Origin: JASHPR01 sp963833885 | GTDB lineage: Bacteria > Actinomycetota > Actinomycetes > Streptosporangiales > Streptosporangiaceae | DNA: 64,000 bases | NCBI GenBank assembly: GCA_963833885.1 | Contig: CAWHZU010000003.1 | Coordinates: forward strand, 129,923 to 193,922 | Direction: 5' to 3' | Part shown: piece after piece, positions 57,491 to 64,000 of the stretch | Numbering within the stretch: position 1 is the first letter of the stretch | How the letters are laid out: each line of letters begins with the position of its first letter | Program-made: the position numbers and the translations under genes | Notes under the pieces: generated by a model | The model's input: the letters and a program-made list of their open reading frames with translations, nothing else | Database searches by the model: none | Told to the model about the DNA's origin: nothing

Positions 57491-58390
57491 TTAGAGGCTG
57501 CTGCTCAAGACCGCGGCGCCGAGTTCCGGCTGTCCCACGTTGCACGTCGGGCAGCGGGGGCCGCTTCCGGGGATGTTCAGCCAGTAGCCGTCGACATCGC
57601 GGCGGCTTGCCTGGACCGCGGCCGTGAGCTGCTGGCTGTCGACGGCGGTGCCGGGCGGGTTCGTGGACAGGCCCGCGAGCACGGTCACCTTCGGGTTGGC
57701 GGTCCTGGCCTGCGCCGCTGCCTCGCGCACGAACGCCGCGTAGGCGGCCGGATCTCGCTCCAGGCTTTGCGCCTGCAACTCCACGGTGCCGGCGACCCTG
57801 GCCATGGACCCGATGATGTGCAGATCGAGGAAGGTCTGCCAGCGAGGCGCTGAGCTCCCCGGATCCAGGACCATGGTGAGGTTCATCGCCGGCGCGACGA
57901 TGATCTGCAGGCCGCGGGACCGCGCCAGCCTGGCGGCCTGGCCGGCGGCCAGGACCGGGTCACGCTGCTCGGCGGCTGGCGTGTACGCCCAGACCTCGGG
58001 ATCGTAGAGGATGGCTTGGGTCCCGGCCGGCAGCCCTTTTCCGGCCAGCGCGCTGCGGAGCGCGGCCACGGAGGAGAAGCTGACCACCGGCGTGGCGTCT
58101 ACGCCGCTGAGCGGCCGCTGCCCGGGCTGCAGCAGCTCGTCGATGCGGGTTCGTTCCAGCTTGGCGGCGACTGAGGGCTCGGACAGCATCTGGGACAGCG
58201 CCGATCTCGTCAGCATCCACGTTCCCTGGCGGCCCGACGCCCCGCCCGGGTTTGGCGAGGACGTTTGCGATGGGGCCGAGGGGGTGGTTGTCCGCCGCCC
58301 GGGTCCCTGGCCGGCGCAGCCGGCCAGGGCACAGGCCACGACGGCCGCCGCTAAGAGGCTTGCCCTCCGGTACGCGGCAGGCGTCTTCAC
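57491..58390 (-). CDS. Putative lipoprotein
   Basis: A 299-residue protein with a lipoprotein signal: LLAAAVVACALAGCAG near residue 25, with the lipobox LAGC. A Thr/Ser/Pro-rich linker follows. The mature domain contains GTQAILYDPEVWAYTPAAEQ, IIVAPAMNLTMVLDP and a predominantly alternating alpha/beta pattern, which may be a TIM-barrel, with VTVLAGLSTNPPG and DVDGYWLNIPG near the end. Two cysteines near the end (CPTC) might form a disulfide. Function unknown. Confidence 0.75.
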   Translation of the reverse strand: MKTPAAYRRASLLAAAVVACALAGCAGQGPGRRTTTPSAPSQTSSPNPGGASGRQGTWMLTRSALSQMLSEPSVAAKLERTRIDELLQPGQRPLSGVDATPVVSFSSVAALRSALAGKGLPAGTQAILYDPEVWAYTPAAEQRDPVLAAGQAARLARSRGLQIIVAPAMNLTMVLDPGSSAPRWQTFLDLHIIGSMARVAGTVELQAQSLERDPAAYAAFVREAAAQARTANPKVTVLAGLSTNPPGTAVDSQQLTAAVQASRRDVDGYWLNIPGSGPRCPTCNVGQPELGAAVLSSSL

Positions 58391-58808
58391 GAGTCCACAC
58401 TGTACCGGCCTCCGCGGCAGCGCTGCTGGTGCTGATCAGGTTCGCCGCTGGTCAGAGGCCTGCCGCCGGCCATGAAGTACCGGTACTGGCGGAGCATCCT
58501 CTGGATGCCCACGTGGTTCGCGTTCGCCTTCCTGCGTCGGCTCTCCACGCTGGAGGCGGTAATCTCGCTGCCTGGCCGTCCGTTTCCCGCCCCGTATGCC
58601 GCATGGTCGGGGGCGCGGGCACGGCCGAGGACCGGTCGCGGCAGGGCTTCTGCCGGTGTCGGCCCGGTCAGGCCATGACCGTGTAGGAGGATGCGCCCTC
58701 GGGTGTTCGTACTGGTCCGGCTCATGTCCGTCACGGGACGGGTTCCTGTCCAAGGCGAGACTCGTGCGTGGCCAACCCTTTACAGTGTTGGGATAAAGGA
58801 GGCAGTAA
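58391..58808. other. Non-coding stretch upstream of sqdB-like gene
   Basis: About 418 bases. No reading frame here looks real. AGTACCGGTACT (58476-58487) is a perfect 12-base palindrome. AAAGGAGG lies eight bases before the GTG of the following gene. The region likely carries its promoter. Confidence 0.5.
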
Positions 58809-59969
58809 GTGCGAATTCTTGTGCTCGGTGGCGACGGTTTCTGCGGATGGCCGACCTCGCTCTACCTGTCAGACAAGGGCCACGACGTCGTCATCGTGGA
58901 CAACCTCTCGCGCCGCAACATCGACAACGAGCTCGAGGTGGGCTCGCTGACGCCGATCTCCCCGATGAGCGTCCGGCGGCGGGCGTGGAAGGAGGTCAGC
59001 GGCAAGGAACTCGGCTGGCACCGCTTCGACGTAGCCGACAACTACGACCGGTTGCTCTCGCTGATCCAGGAGTACCAGCCGGATGCGCTGGTGCACTTCG
59101 CCGAGCAGCGGGCCGCGCCTTACTCGATGAAGAGCTCGTCGCACAAGCGCTACACGGTCAACAACAACATCAACGCGACCAACAACGTGCTCGCCGCGGT
59201 CGTCGAGTCGGGCCTCGACATCCACGTCGTCCACCTCGGCACGATGGGTGTGTACGGCTACGGCACGGCCGGCATGCGTATCCCGGAGGGATACCTGAAG
59301 GTCGAGGTGGTGACCGACGATGGCAGGCGGGTCGAGCAGGAGATCCTCTACCCGGCCAACCCGGGCAGCATCTACCACATGACGAAGACGCAGGACCAGC
59401 TGCTGTTCTTCTACTACAACAAGAACGACCAGGTCCGGGTCACCGACCTGCACCAGGGCATCGTGTGGGGGACCCAGACCGACCAGACCAGCCGTGACGA
59501 GAGGCTGATCAACCGGTTCGACTACGACGGTGACTACGGGACCGTGCTCAACCGGTTCCTGATGCAGGCCGCAATCGGCTACCCGCTGACCGTGCACGGC
59601 ACCGGCGGGCAGACCCGCGCCTTCATCCACATCAGCAACACCGTGCGCTGCATCGAGCTGGCGATCACCAACCCGCCCGCGCACGGCGACCGGGTCAAGA
59701 TCCTCAACCAGATGACGGAGACGCACCGCCTCCGCGATCTCGCCGAGATGGTCTCCGGCATCACCGGCGCCAAGATCGATTACGTCGACAACCCTCGCAA
59801 CGAGGCCGCGGAAAACGACCTGTTCGTGGAGAACCGGCAGTTCCTCGAGATGGGCCTTGACCCGATCACGCTGGAGGAAGGCCTGCTCAAGGAAGTCAGC
59901 GAGATCGCGGAGAAGTACGCGGATCGCTGCGACCGCGACAAGATTCCCTGCCGGTCGCTCTGGCGCTAG
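58809..59969 (+). CDS. NAD-dependent epimerase, UDP-sulfoquinovose synthase-like
   Basis: A 386-residue extended SDR. ILVLGGDGFCGWPTSLYLS at the start, FAEQRAAPYSMKS near residue 98, HLGTMGVYGYG near 145 with the catalytic Thr, YHMTKTQDQLLFFYY with the YxxxK pair, and GIVWGTQTDQT are all features of SqdB/SQD1, which makes UDP-sulfoquinovose from UDP-glucose and sulfite. The GTG start is supported by AAAGGAGG. Archaeal AglB-type or other sulfosugar pathways use close relatives. The glycosyltransferase that would use the product is not in the window. Confidence 0.85.
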   Translation: MRILVLGGDGFCGWPTSLYLSDKGHDVVIVDNLSRRNIDNELEVGSLTPISPMSVRRRAWKEVSGKELGWHRFDVADNYDRLLSLIQEYQPDALVHFAEQRAAPYSMKSSSHKRYTVNNNINATNNVLAAVVESGLDIHVVHLGTMGVYGYGTAGMRIPEGYLKVEVVTDDGRRVEQEILYPANPGSIYHMTKTQDQLLFFYYNKNDQVRVTDLHQGIVWGTQTDQTSRDERLINRFDYDGDYGTVLNRFLMQAAIGYPLTVHGTGGQTRAFIHISNTVRCIELAITNPPAHGDRVKILNQMTETHRLRDLAEMVSGITGAKIDYVDNPRNEAAENDLFVENRQFLEMGLDPITLEEGLLKEVSEIAEKYADRCDRDKIPCRSLWR

Positions 59970-60114
59970 CCGCCGTTTGCCGTGTGCGGGCGGACGGTGC
60001 CGTGGGCCCGCACACGGGCCGTCGCGCGCCACCAGGGTTGTGCTGAAATGACAAAGGCGCTGGCCAAGACGCTGACGCCGGTGAGCAGAACCTGCGAATT
60101 CGCGATGTTAATTT

Positions 60115-60137
60115 GAGTTTCCCGAACCGGGAAACTC
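60115..60137. terminator. Perfect hairpin between sqdB-like and lipase genes
   Basis: GAGTTTCCCG-AAC-CGGGAAACTC forms a perfect 10-base-pair stem with a three-base loop. It is in the 244-base gap, 146 bases after the epimerase stop and 77 bases before the lipase start. A TTAATTT tract precedes it, so on the minus strand it would be a strong intrinsic terminator; on the plus strand it may act as an operator or leader structure. Confidence 0.5.
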
Positions 60138-60213
60138 TGTCGGTGCAGCTCGGCCGACCGGCCATGTCCTCCCGCTTGAGAATCCGGTTCTCCGACGGAC
60201 CGGGAGGATAGTA

Positions 60214-61182
60214 ATGCAGGCTTACCTGCGCGCCCGCAGATTAACCGCGGCGCTTTGCATCACCGGCGTAGCCGTGCTGGCGAGCGTCTTGCATGCCAGC
60301 GGTGCCTCTGCGCAGCGCGCATTCCCCGTCAATTACGACTTTGGCGCCGCGGCCCTGACGACTTTCAACGCGCCCATGGTTCCGCCTCCAGGATCTAATA
60401 ACTGGTCTTGCAAGCCGACCGCCGCCCATCCTTACCCAGTGGTGCTGGTGCACGGGACGCTGGCGAACATGGATGACAACTGGCAGGCGGCATCCCCGAT
60501 CCTCGCCAACCATGGGTACTGCGTCTTCGCGTTCAACTACGGCGGTGCATCGCCCACCGACGATTTTCAGGGAACCGGGGACATCGCGACATCCGCCGGA
60601 CAGCTGGCTTCGTTCGTGAACGAGGTGCTGGCCGCGACCGGAGCGTCGAAGGTGGACCTCGTGGGTCACTCCCAGGGCGGCATGATGCCGCGTTATTACA
60701 TCGACTTCCTCGGCGGAGCGTCCAAGGTCGACAAGCTTGTCGCGCTGGCGCCGTCCAACTACGGCACCACCCTCGATGGACTCACCGCGCTGGGCGAGAC
60801 GCTCGGCCTGCTCGTCCCCGTCAACAGTGTGCTGAGCACGACCTGCGAGGCGTGCGTGCAGCAGGAGGTGGGCTCGTCCTTCCTTGCCACGCTCAACGCC
60901 GAACCAACGGTGTCCAGCGTGTCGTACACGGTCATCGAGACCAGGGATGACGAGGTCGTCACGCCGTACACCAACGCGTTCCTGCCGGCCGGGTCCAACG
61001 TCACCAACATCACGCTGCAGAATCAGTGCCCGCTGGACGGCAGCGACCACCTGGAGATCGCCAGCGATCCGGTCGCCATGGCCGACATGCTCAATGCTCT
61101 CGACCCGGCGCAGCCGGTCAAGGTGCCGTGCCTGCTCGTCCTGCCGGTCACCGGGCCAGTCGGCCCGGTGCCGTCGTTCTGA
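60214..61182 (+). CDS. Secreted lipase/esterase, alpha/beta hydrolase
   Basis: A 322-residue protein. An N-terminal signal peptide (residues about 1-34) ends near ASGASAQRAF. The core has YPVVLVHGTLANMDDNW near 73, the GHSQGGMMPRYYIDFLGG nucleophile elbow near 150, DEVVTPYTNAF for the acid and DHLEIASDP for the histidine. Cysteines at three points (WSCKP, TTCEACVQQ, NQCPLD) suggest disulfides. This is the EstA/LipB-type family of secreted triacylglycerol lipases. GGGAGGA lies before the ATG. Confidence 0.88.
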   Translation: MQAYLRARRLTAALCITGVAVLASVLHASGASAQRAFPVNYDFGAAALTTFNAPMVPPPGSNNWSCKPTAAHPYPVVLVHGTLANMDDNWQAASPILANHGYCVFAFNYGGASPTDDFQGTGDIATSAGQLASFVNEVLAATGASKVDLVGHSQGGMMPRYYIDFLGGASKVDKLVALAPSNYGTTLDGLTALGETLGLLVPVNSVLSTTCEACVQQEVGSSFLATLNAEPTVSSVSYTVIETRDDEVVTPYTNAFLPAGSNVTNITLQNQCPLDGSDHLEIASDPVAMADMLNALDPAQPVKVPCLLVLPVTGPVGPVPSF

Positions 61183-61195
61183 TCACGCCGATCGT

Positions 61196-61861
61196 CTAGG
61201 CCGACTCGGCCGGGACGGCGATGAAGGTGATGACGAGTCCGTCCCTGGCCAGCCAGCGCCCGCTGAACTCGGTGAGCTGGTGGCCGCCCAGCACCGGCCC
61301 GGGCACGAGCAGCTGTGCGGTGAAGGTCCCGTCGGCAGGGTTGATGCTGATCACGGCGTCGTCGAAGCCCAGCCAGCGCTGGGTCAGCGGGAACCATGCC
61401 TTGTAGGTGGCCTCTTTCGCGCTGAACAGCAGCTTGTCCCAGGAAACCTCGGGCGCCGCGTCAGCAAGCTCGGCCAGGGCGCGCTGTTCTGCATCGCTCG
61501 CGACCACCTCGCCGACGCCGTCCGGCAGCGGGGTATGCGGCTCGGCGTCGATGCCGATCGTCGCGATTTCCCGGCTGTGCGCGAGGGCGGCCGCACGGTA
61601 ACCGGCGCAGTGGGTCATGCTGCCAGCTACCCCGGCGGGCCAGCCCGGCGCGCCGCGCAGGCCGGGCAAGATGGGAGCCGGGGGCAGGCCTAGCTTGGCG
61701 AGGGCCTGGCGGGCGCACCACCGTGCGGTGCCGAATTCGATCCTGCGGCTCGCCACGGCCTTCCGCAGCACCGCCTGCTCTTCTGGGTACAGCTGGACAT
61801 CAGCGGGGTCGTCGAATGCTTCCACGGCAACGACCTGCGGCGGCACGATCTCGTCAAGCAC
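61196..61861 (-). CDS. 4'-phosphopantetheinyl transferase
   Basis: A 221-residue protein of the EntD/Sfp superfamily, PptT/Npt type. SMTHCAGYRAAALAHS near residue 82, TIGIDAEPHTPLPDGV with the metal-binding GIDAE, and SWDKLLFSAKEATYKAWF with the K-E...K motif are all present. It activates acyl or peptidyl carrier proteins of fatty-acid, polyketide or nonribosomal synthesis by transferring phosphopantetheine from CoA. No carrier-protein gene is close. It is convergent with the lipase. Confidence 0.9.
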   Translation of the reverse strand: MLDEIVPPQVVAVEAFDDPADVQLYPEEQAVLRKAVASRRIEFGTARWCARQALAKLGLPPAPILPGLRGAPGWPAGVAGSMTHCAGYRAAALAHSREIATIGIDAEPHTPLPDGVGEVVASDAEQRALAELADAAPEVSWDKLLFSAKEATYKAWFPLTQRWLGFDDAVISINPADGTFTAQLLVPGPVLGGHQLTEFSGRWLARDGLVITFIAVPAESA

Positions 61862-62127
61862 GTCAGCCGCGTCCTTCGCTCACGTGACCACCCCAGGTCG
61901 CCTTCCGGCGCAGGTCAGTACCTCATTGCGGCAGCGGACAGGGTAAGTTCATGGCTGCGGCTCAAATGTAGCGCCGGGGCGGCGACTGCGGCGCACCGGC
62001 TCCGGCGAAGCGTCTTTGACGTACGGCGCAATCATGGGCCGCGCCGCCACGAGCCCGGTACTGGTTTACCTGTCCCCAGGCACAAGAGCTGGGCCTGACG
62101 CCACAAGGGTTGAAGTGAGGACCAGAA

Positions 62128-62742
62128 TTGAATGCTAGGCCACCGCTATTCATAATATCTGGCCCAAGCGGCGCCGGCAAAGGCACCGCGCTCGACTGGA
62201 TGGTTCTCTCCGGACTTGTGCGCCGCGTGCCCACGTATACGACCCGGGTGGCCCGCCCCACCGAAAGAGACGGGATCGAATACAACTTCGTCAGCGACGA
62301 GGCCTTCACCAAGCTCCGTGAGGAAGGGCAGCTCATAGAATACACACGCACATATTCGGACAGCTATTATGGCTCGCCGCGCGAGCTGCTGGACAGCCAG
62401 GATCCAACTCCGCTCGCCGCGGAGCTCGAGCCGACCGGCTTCGTCAAAGTCCGGGCGATGTCCGCCCGCCGCGTCATCGGCATCTTCATCACTACCAGGA
62501 CAGAGACGGAGCTGCGATCGCGGCTCGCCGAACGAGGCCAGACACCCGACACGGATAATCGGCTCCGCATCAGAAGCCTGCAGCAGACCTGGGCCTGGGT
62601 CTACGACTACATTCTCGTGAACCAGGACCGTGAGGACTTCCTTGCCGAGCTTTCCACCGTCATCAGGAGCGAGCTGATCAGGTCACGCGGCATGCAGTAC
62701 ATCACCGAGCTGCAGCACGAGGAGTCCATCCAGCCCTACTGA
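62128..62742 (+). CDS. Guanylate-kinase-like protein
   Basis: A 204-residue protein of the guanylate kinase fold. ARPPLFIISGPSGAGKGTAL is the P-loop; RRVPTYTTRVARPTERDGIEYNFV is the GMP-binding part (key residues TTR--RP-E-DG--Y-FV), and EYTRTYSDSYYGSPRELLD follows. A TTG start is inferred after GTGAGGA. Compared with Gmk, the lid region is short and the late part (IGIFITTRTETELRSRLAERGQ) is diverged, so it could be a paralogue with another substrate. GC content is lower than that of its neighbours. Confidence 0.75.
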   Translation: MNARPPLFIISGPSGAGKGTALDWMVLSGLVRRVPTYTTRVARPTERDGIEYNFVSDEAFTKLREEGQLIEYTRTYSDSYYGSPRELLDSQDPTPLAAELEPTGFVKVRAMSARRVIGIFITTRTETELRSRLAERGQTPDTDNRLRIRSLQQTWAWVYDYILVNQDREDFLAELSTVIRSELIRSRGMQYITELQHEESIQPY

Positions 62743-62861
62743 CCGCTAGTTCCCGCGGCACAAGAACATTGAGATTCCTGACTCGCGAGCTTCGTGCCAC
62801 AGTGCCCTTTTGGCGGTGTGTCGGTTTGACAGCCGCTCATTGCGCCGCGACTATCTCTGTC

Positions 62862-63184
62862 ATGGCGAGAAGCGTATCTGTGATTATGACCGACGATCTT
62901 GACGGCTCCGACGATGCCGAAACCATCTCCTTCGGCTTCGGCGGAGTAGTCTACGAAATCGACCTAGGCCAGAAAAACCGGGCCAAGCTTGAAAAGGCGC
63001 TTGCGCCGTTCATCGAGGCCGGCGCGTTCCCCGTGGCGGTCGCCGGCGTGCCGCCGATCGCTCCTCGGGTGCATCGGTTGATCGCGGCGCCATTCGCGCC
63101 TGGGCAAAGTCGGTCGGCATCAAGGTTCCCGAGCGCGGCCGGATCAGCGCCGACATCATGCGGCAGTACGAGGAAGCCCACTAG
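62862..63184 (+). pseudogene. Lsr2-type nucleoid-associated protein, frameshifted in a C-run
   Basis: The start MARSVSVIMTDDLDG and ETISFGFGGVVYEIDLGQKN are the Lsr2 dimerisation domain. At the run CCCC (63029-63032) the frame changes. Restoring one C gives GGRRRAADRSSGASVDRGAIRAW and PERGRISADIMRQYEEAH then TAG at 63184, the complete Lsr2 DNA-binding domain with its RGR minor-groove motif. Without the extra C, the first frame stays open into the downstream methyltransferase. A single-base deletion or a sequencing slip is equally possible. Lsr2 silences AT-rich and foreign genes. Confidence 0.75.
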
Positions 63185-63203
63185 CCAAGGGCCAGCGGGC
63201 CGG

Positions 63204-63225
63204 CCCGGCTCGCGGGTTGGCCGGG
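63204..63225. terminator. Candidate hairpin after lsr2-like gene
   Basis: CCCGGC and GCCGGG (63204-63209 and 63220-63225) form a six-base-pair stem with a 10-base loop, followed by CGTTTAT. It lies 19 bases after the Lsr2-like stop and 47 bases before the methyltransferase start. Weak candidate. Confidence 0.3.
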
Positions 63226-63272
63226 CGTTTATCCGGGTGCGACCGCGCCATACGCCGTGTGAAGATCGGGGT

Positions 63273-64000
63273 GTGGCGCGTTCGTTCGAGGATCTCGTGG
63301 CCGAGGCCGAGTCCGCTGCTGTTGCCGGATGGGACTTCTCCTGGCTGGACGGCCGGGCCACCGAGCAGCGCCCGTCATGGGGTTACCAGCGTTTAATGGG
63401 TGAGCGGATGGCGCATGCCTCCGCAGCGCTCGATATTCAGACCGGCGGCGGCGAAGTGCTTGCCGGGATTCCGGAACTGCCGAAGCTTACGGTGGCGACG
63501 GAGTCGTGGCCGCCGAATATCGAGCGCGCGACCAGGCTGCTGCATCCGCTCGGCGTGGCGGTCGTCGCTGACCAGGACGAGCCGCCACTGCCGTTTGCCG
63601 ACGACGCGTTCGACCTGGTCGTGAGCCGCCATCCGGTGACGGCCTGGTGGGAAGAGATCGCCCGGGTGCTGCAGCCCGGCGGAACGTATTTCTCGCAGGA
63701 GGTCGGCCCGCACAGCGTGTTCGAGCTCGTCGAGTGGTTCCTCGGCCCGCAGCCGCCCGAGGTCCGCGACAATCGCGACCCCGGCGGCGCCACGGCGGAG
63801 GCCGAGGCCGCCGGGCTGGAGGTCACCGACCTGCGGCTGGAGTCGCTGCGCACCGAGTTCTTCGACATCGGCGCGGTGATCTACTTCCTGCGCAAGGTGA
63901 TCTGGATGGTGCCCGGGTTCACCGTGGCGGGATACCACGAGCAACTGCGCGCGCTGCACGACCGGATCGAGAGCGAGGGCCCGTTCATCGCCTACGCGAC
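63273..64000 (+). CDS. SAM-dependent methyltransferase, partial at window end
   Basis: At least 242 residues, cut by the window. From the GTG start: ARSFEDLVAEAESAAVAGWDFSWLDGRATEQRPSWGY, key residues only, typical of a class I methyltransferase family in actinobacteria; DIQTGGGEVLAGIPEL is a diverged SAM-binding loop (DIQTGGGE in place of DLGCGTG), PFADDAFDLVVSRHPVTAWWEEIARVLQPGGTYFSQEVG the core. The C-terminal end with QLRALHDRIESEGPFIAY is typical. The same frame is open upstream into the frameshifted lsr2-like gene. Substrate unknown. Confidence 0.8.
   Translation, partial: MARSFEDLVAEAESAAVAGWDFSWLDGRATEQRPSWGYQRLMGERMAHASAALDIQTGGGEVLAGIPELPKLTVATESWPPNIERATRLLHPLGVAVVADQDEPPLPFADDAFDLVVSRHPVTAWWEEIARVLQPGGTYFSQEVGPHSVFELVEWFLGPQPPEVRDNRDPGGATAEAEAAGLEVTDLRLESLRTEFFDIGAVIYFLRKVIWMVPGFTVAGYHEQLRALHDRIESEGPFIAYA

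Noticed and set aside
58472..58678. Small plus-strand ORF before the SqdB-like gene (MKYRYWRSILWMPTW...)
   Set aside because: No ribosome-binding site, no known domain, and Arg/Gly-rich C-terminus; could be chance in high GC.

Overview
This is a high-GC actinomycete chromosome segment with GTG starts, GTGA/ATGA gene overlaps and strong strand blocks. Several genes are typical of actinobacteria: an Lsr2-type nucleoid protein, an LmbU-type regulator, F420/flavin luciferase-like oxidoreductases, a mycothiol-type DinB protein, an SDR of the mycofactocin-coupled type and a CtpE-like P-type ATPase. The genus cannot be told from the sequence alone. No rRNA, tRNA, CRISPR array or intact insertion sequence was seen.

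Region 1 (1-7.4 kb): the end of an SDR, two glutamine-synthetase-like ligases, a TPR protein, a VapBC-type toxin-antitoxin pair, a zinc-finger hypothetical and an MFS transporter whose C-terminus is frameshifted.

Region 2 (7.4-22.9 kb) is the centrepiece. It is a bacterial microcompartment (BMC) locus read on the minus strand. Its aminotransferase-like, small-molecule kinase, SDR and acylating aldehyde dehydrogenase genes, with a shell of one BMC-H, one BMC-P and two BMC-T proteins, match the Rhodococcus/Mycobacterium (RMM, aminopropanol) type. It is continuous with a GntR regulator and a coenzyme-B12 diol dehydratase (large and medium subunits fused, plus small subunit) and its large reactivase. 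A third glutamine-synthetase-like gene is divergent from the shell operon. Inference: amino-alcohol phosphate elimination and diol dehydration both feed propionaldehyde to the aldehyde dehydrogenase.

Region 3 (23-26.7 kb): a same-strand run of two luciferase-like oxidoreductases, an alpha/beta hydrolase and an SDR that resembles the BMC SDR. Region 4 (26.7-28.7 kb) is a decayed patch: a frameshifted toxin gene, its RHH antitoxin, an orphan Phd-type antitoxin and fragments.

Region 5 (28.7-43.6 kb): Tat-exported amine oxidase, TetR/O-methyltransferase pair with a perfect palindromic operator, HrpA-type helicase, TfoX and DinB-like proteins, an ArsR-SRPBCC fusion with its own palindrome, GrpB family, an NAD-dependent epimerase, a P-type ATPase, a LysE pseudogene and a PAS histidine kinase.

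Region 6 (43.9-56.2 kb) looks like a catabolic cluster: a fused Fe-S/molybdopterin hydroxylase, amidohydrolase, FAD subunit, BKACE-type enzyme, LysR regulator, MFS transporter, histidine-ammonia-lyase-like enzyme, MetE-like zinc protein and amidase. Region 7 (56.2-64 kb): LmbU-type regulator, small membrane protein, lipoprotein, SqdB-like sulfolipid enzyme, secreted lipase, phosphopantetheinyl transferase, guanylate-kinase-like protein, a frameshifted Lsr2 and a methyltransferase cut by the window end. Three single-base frame breaks and one deletion break occur in 64 kb, so sequence errors should be excluded before calling them all pseudogenes.
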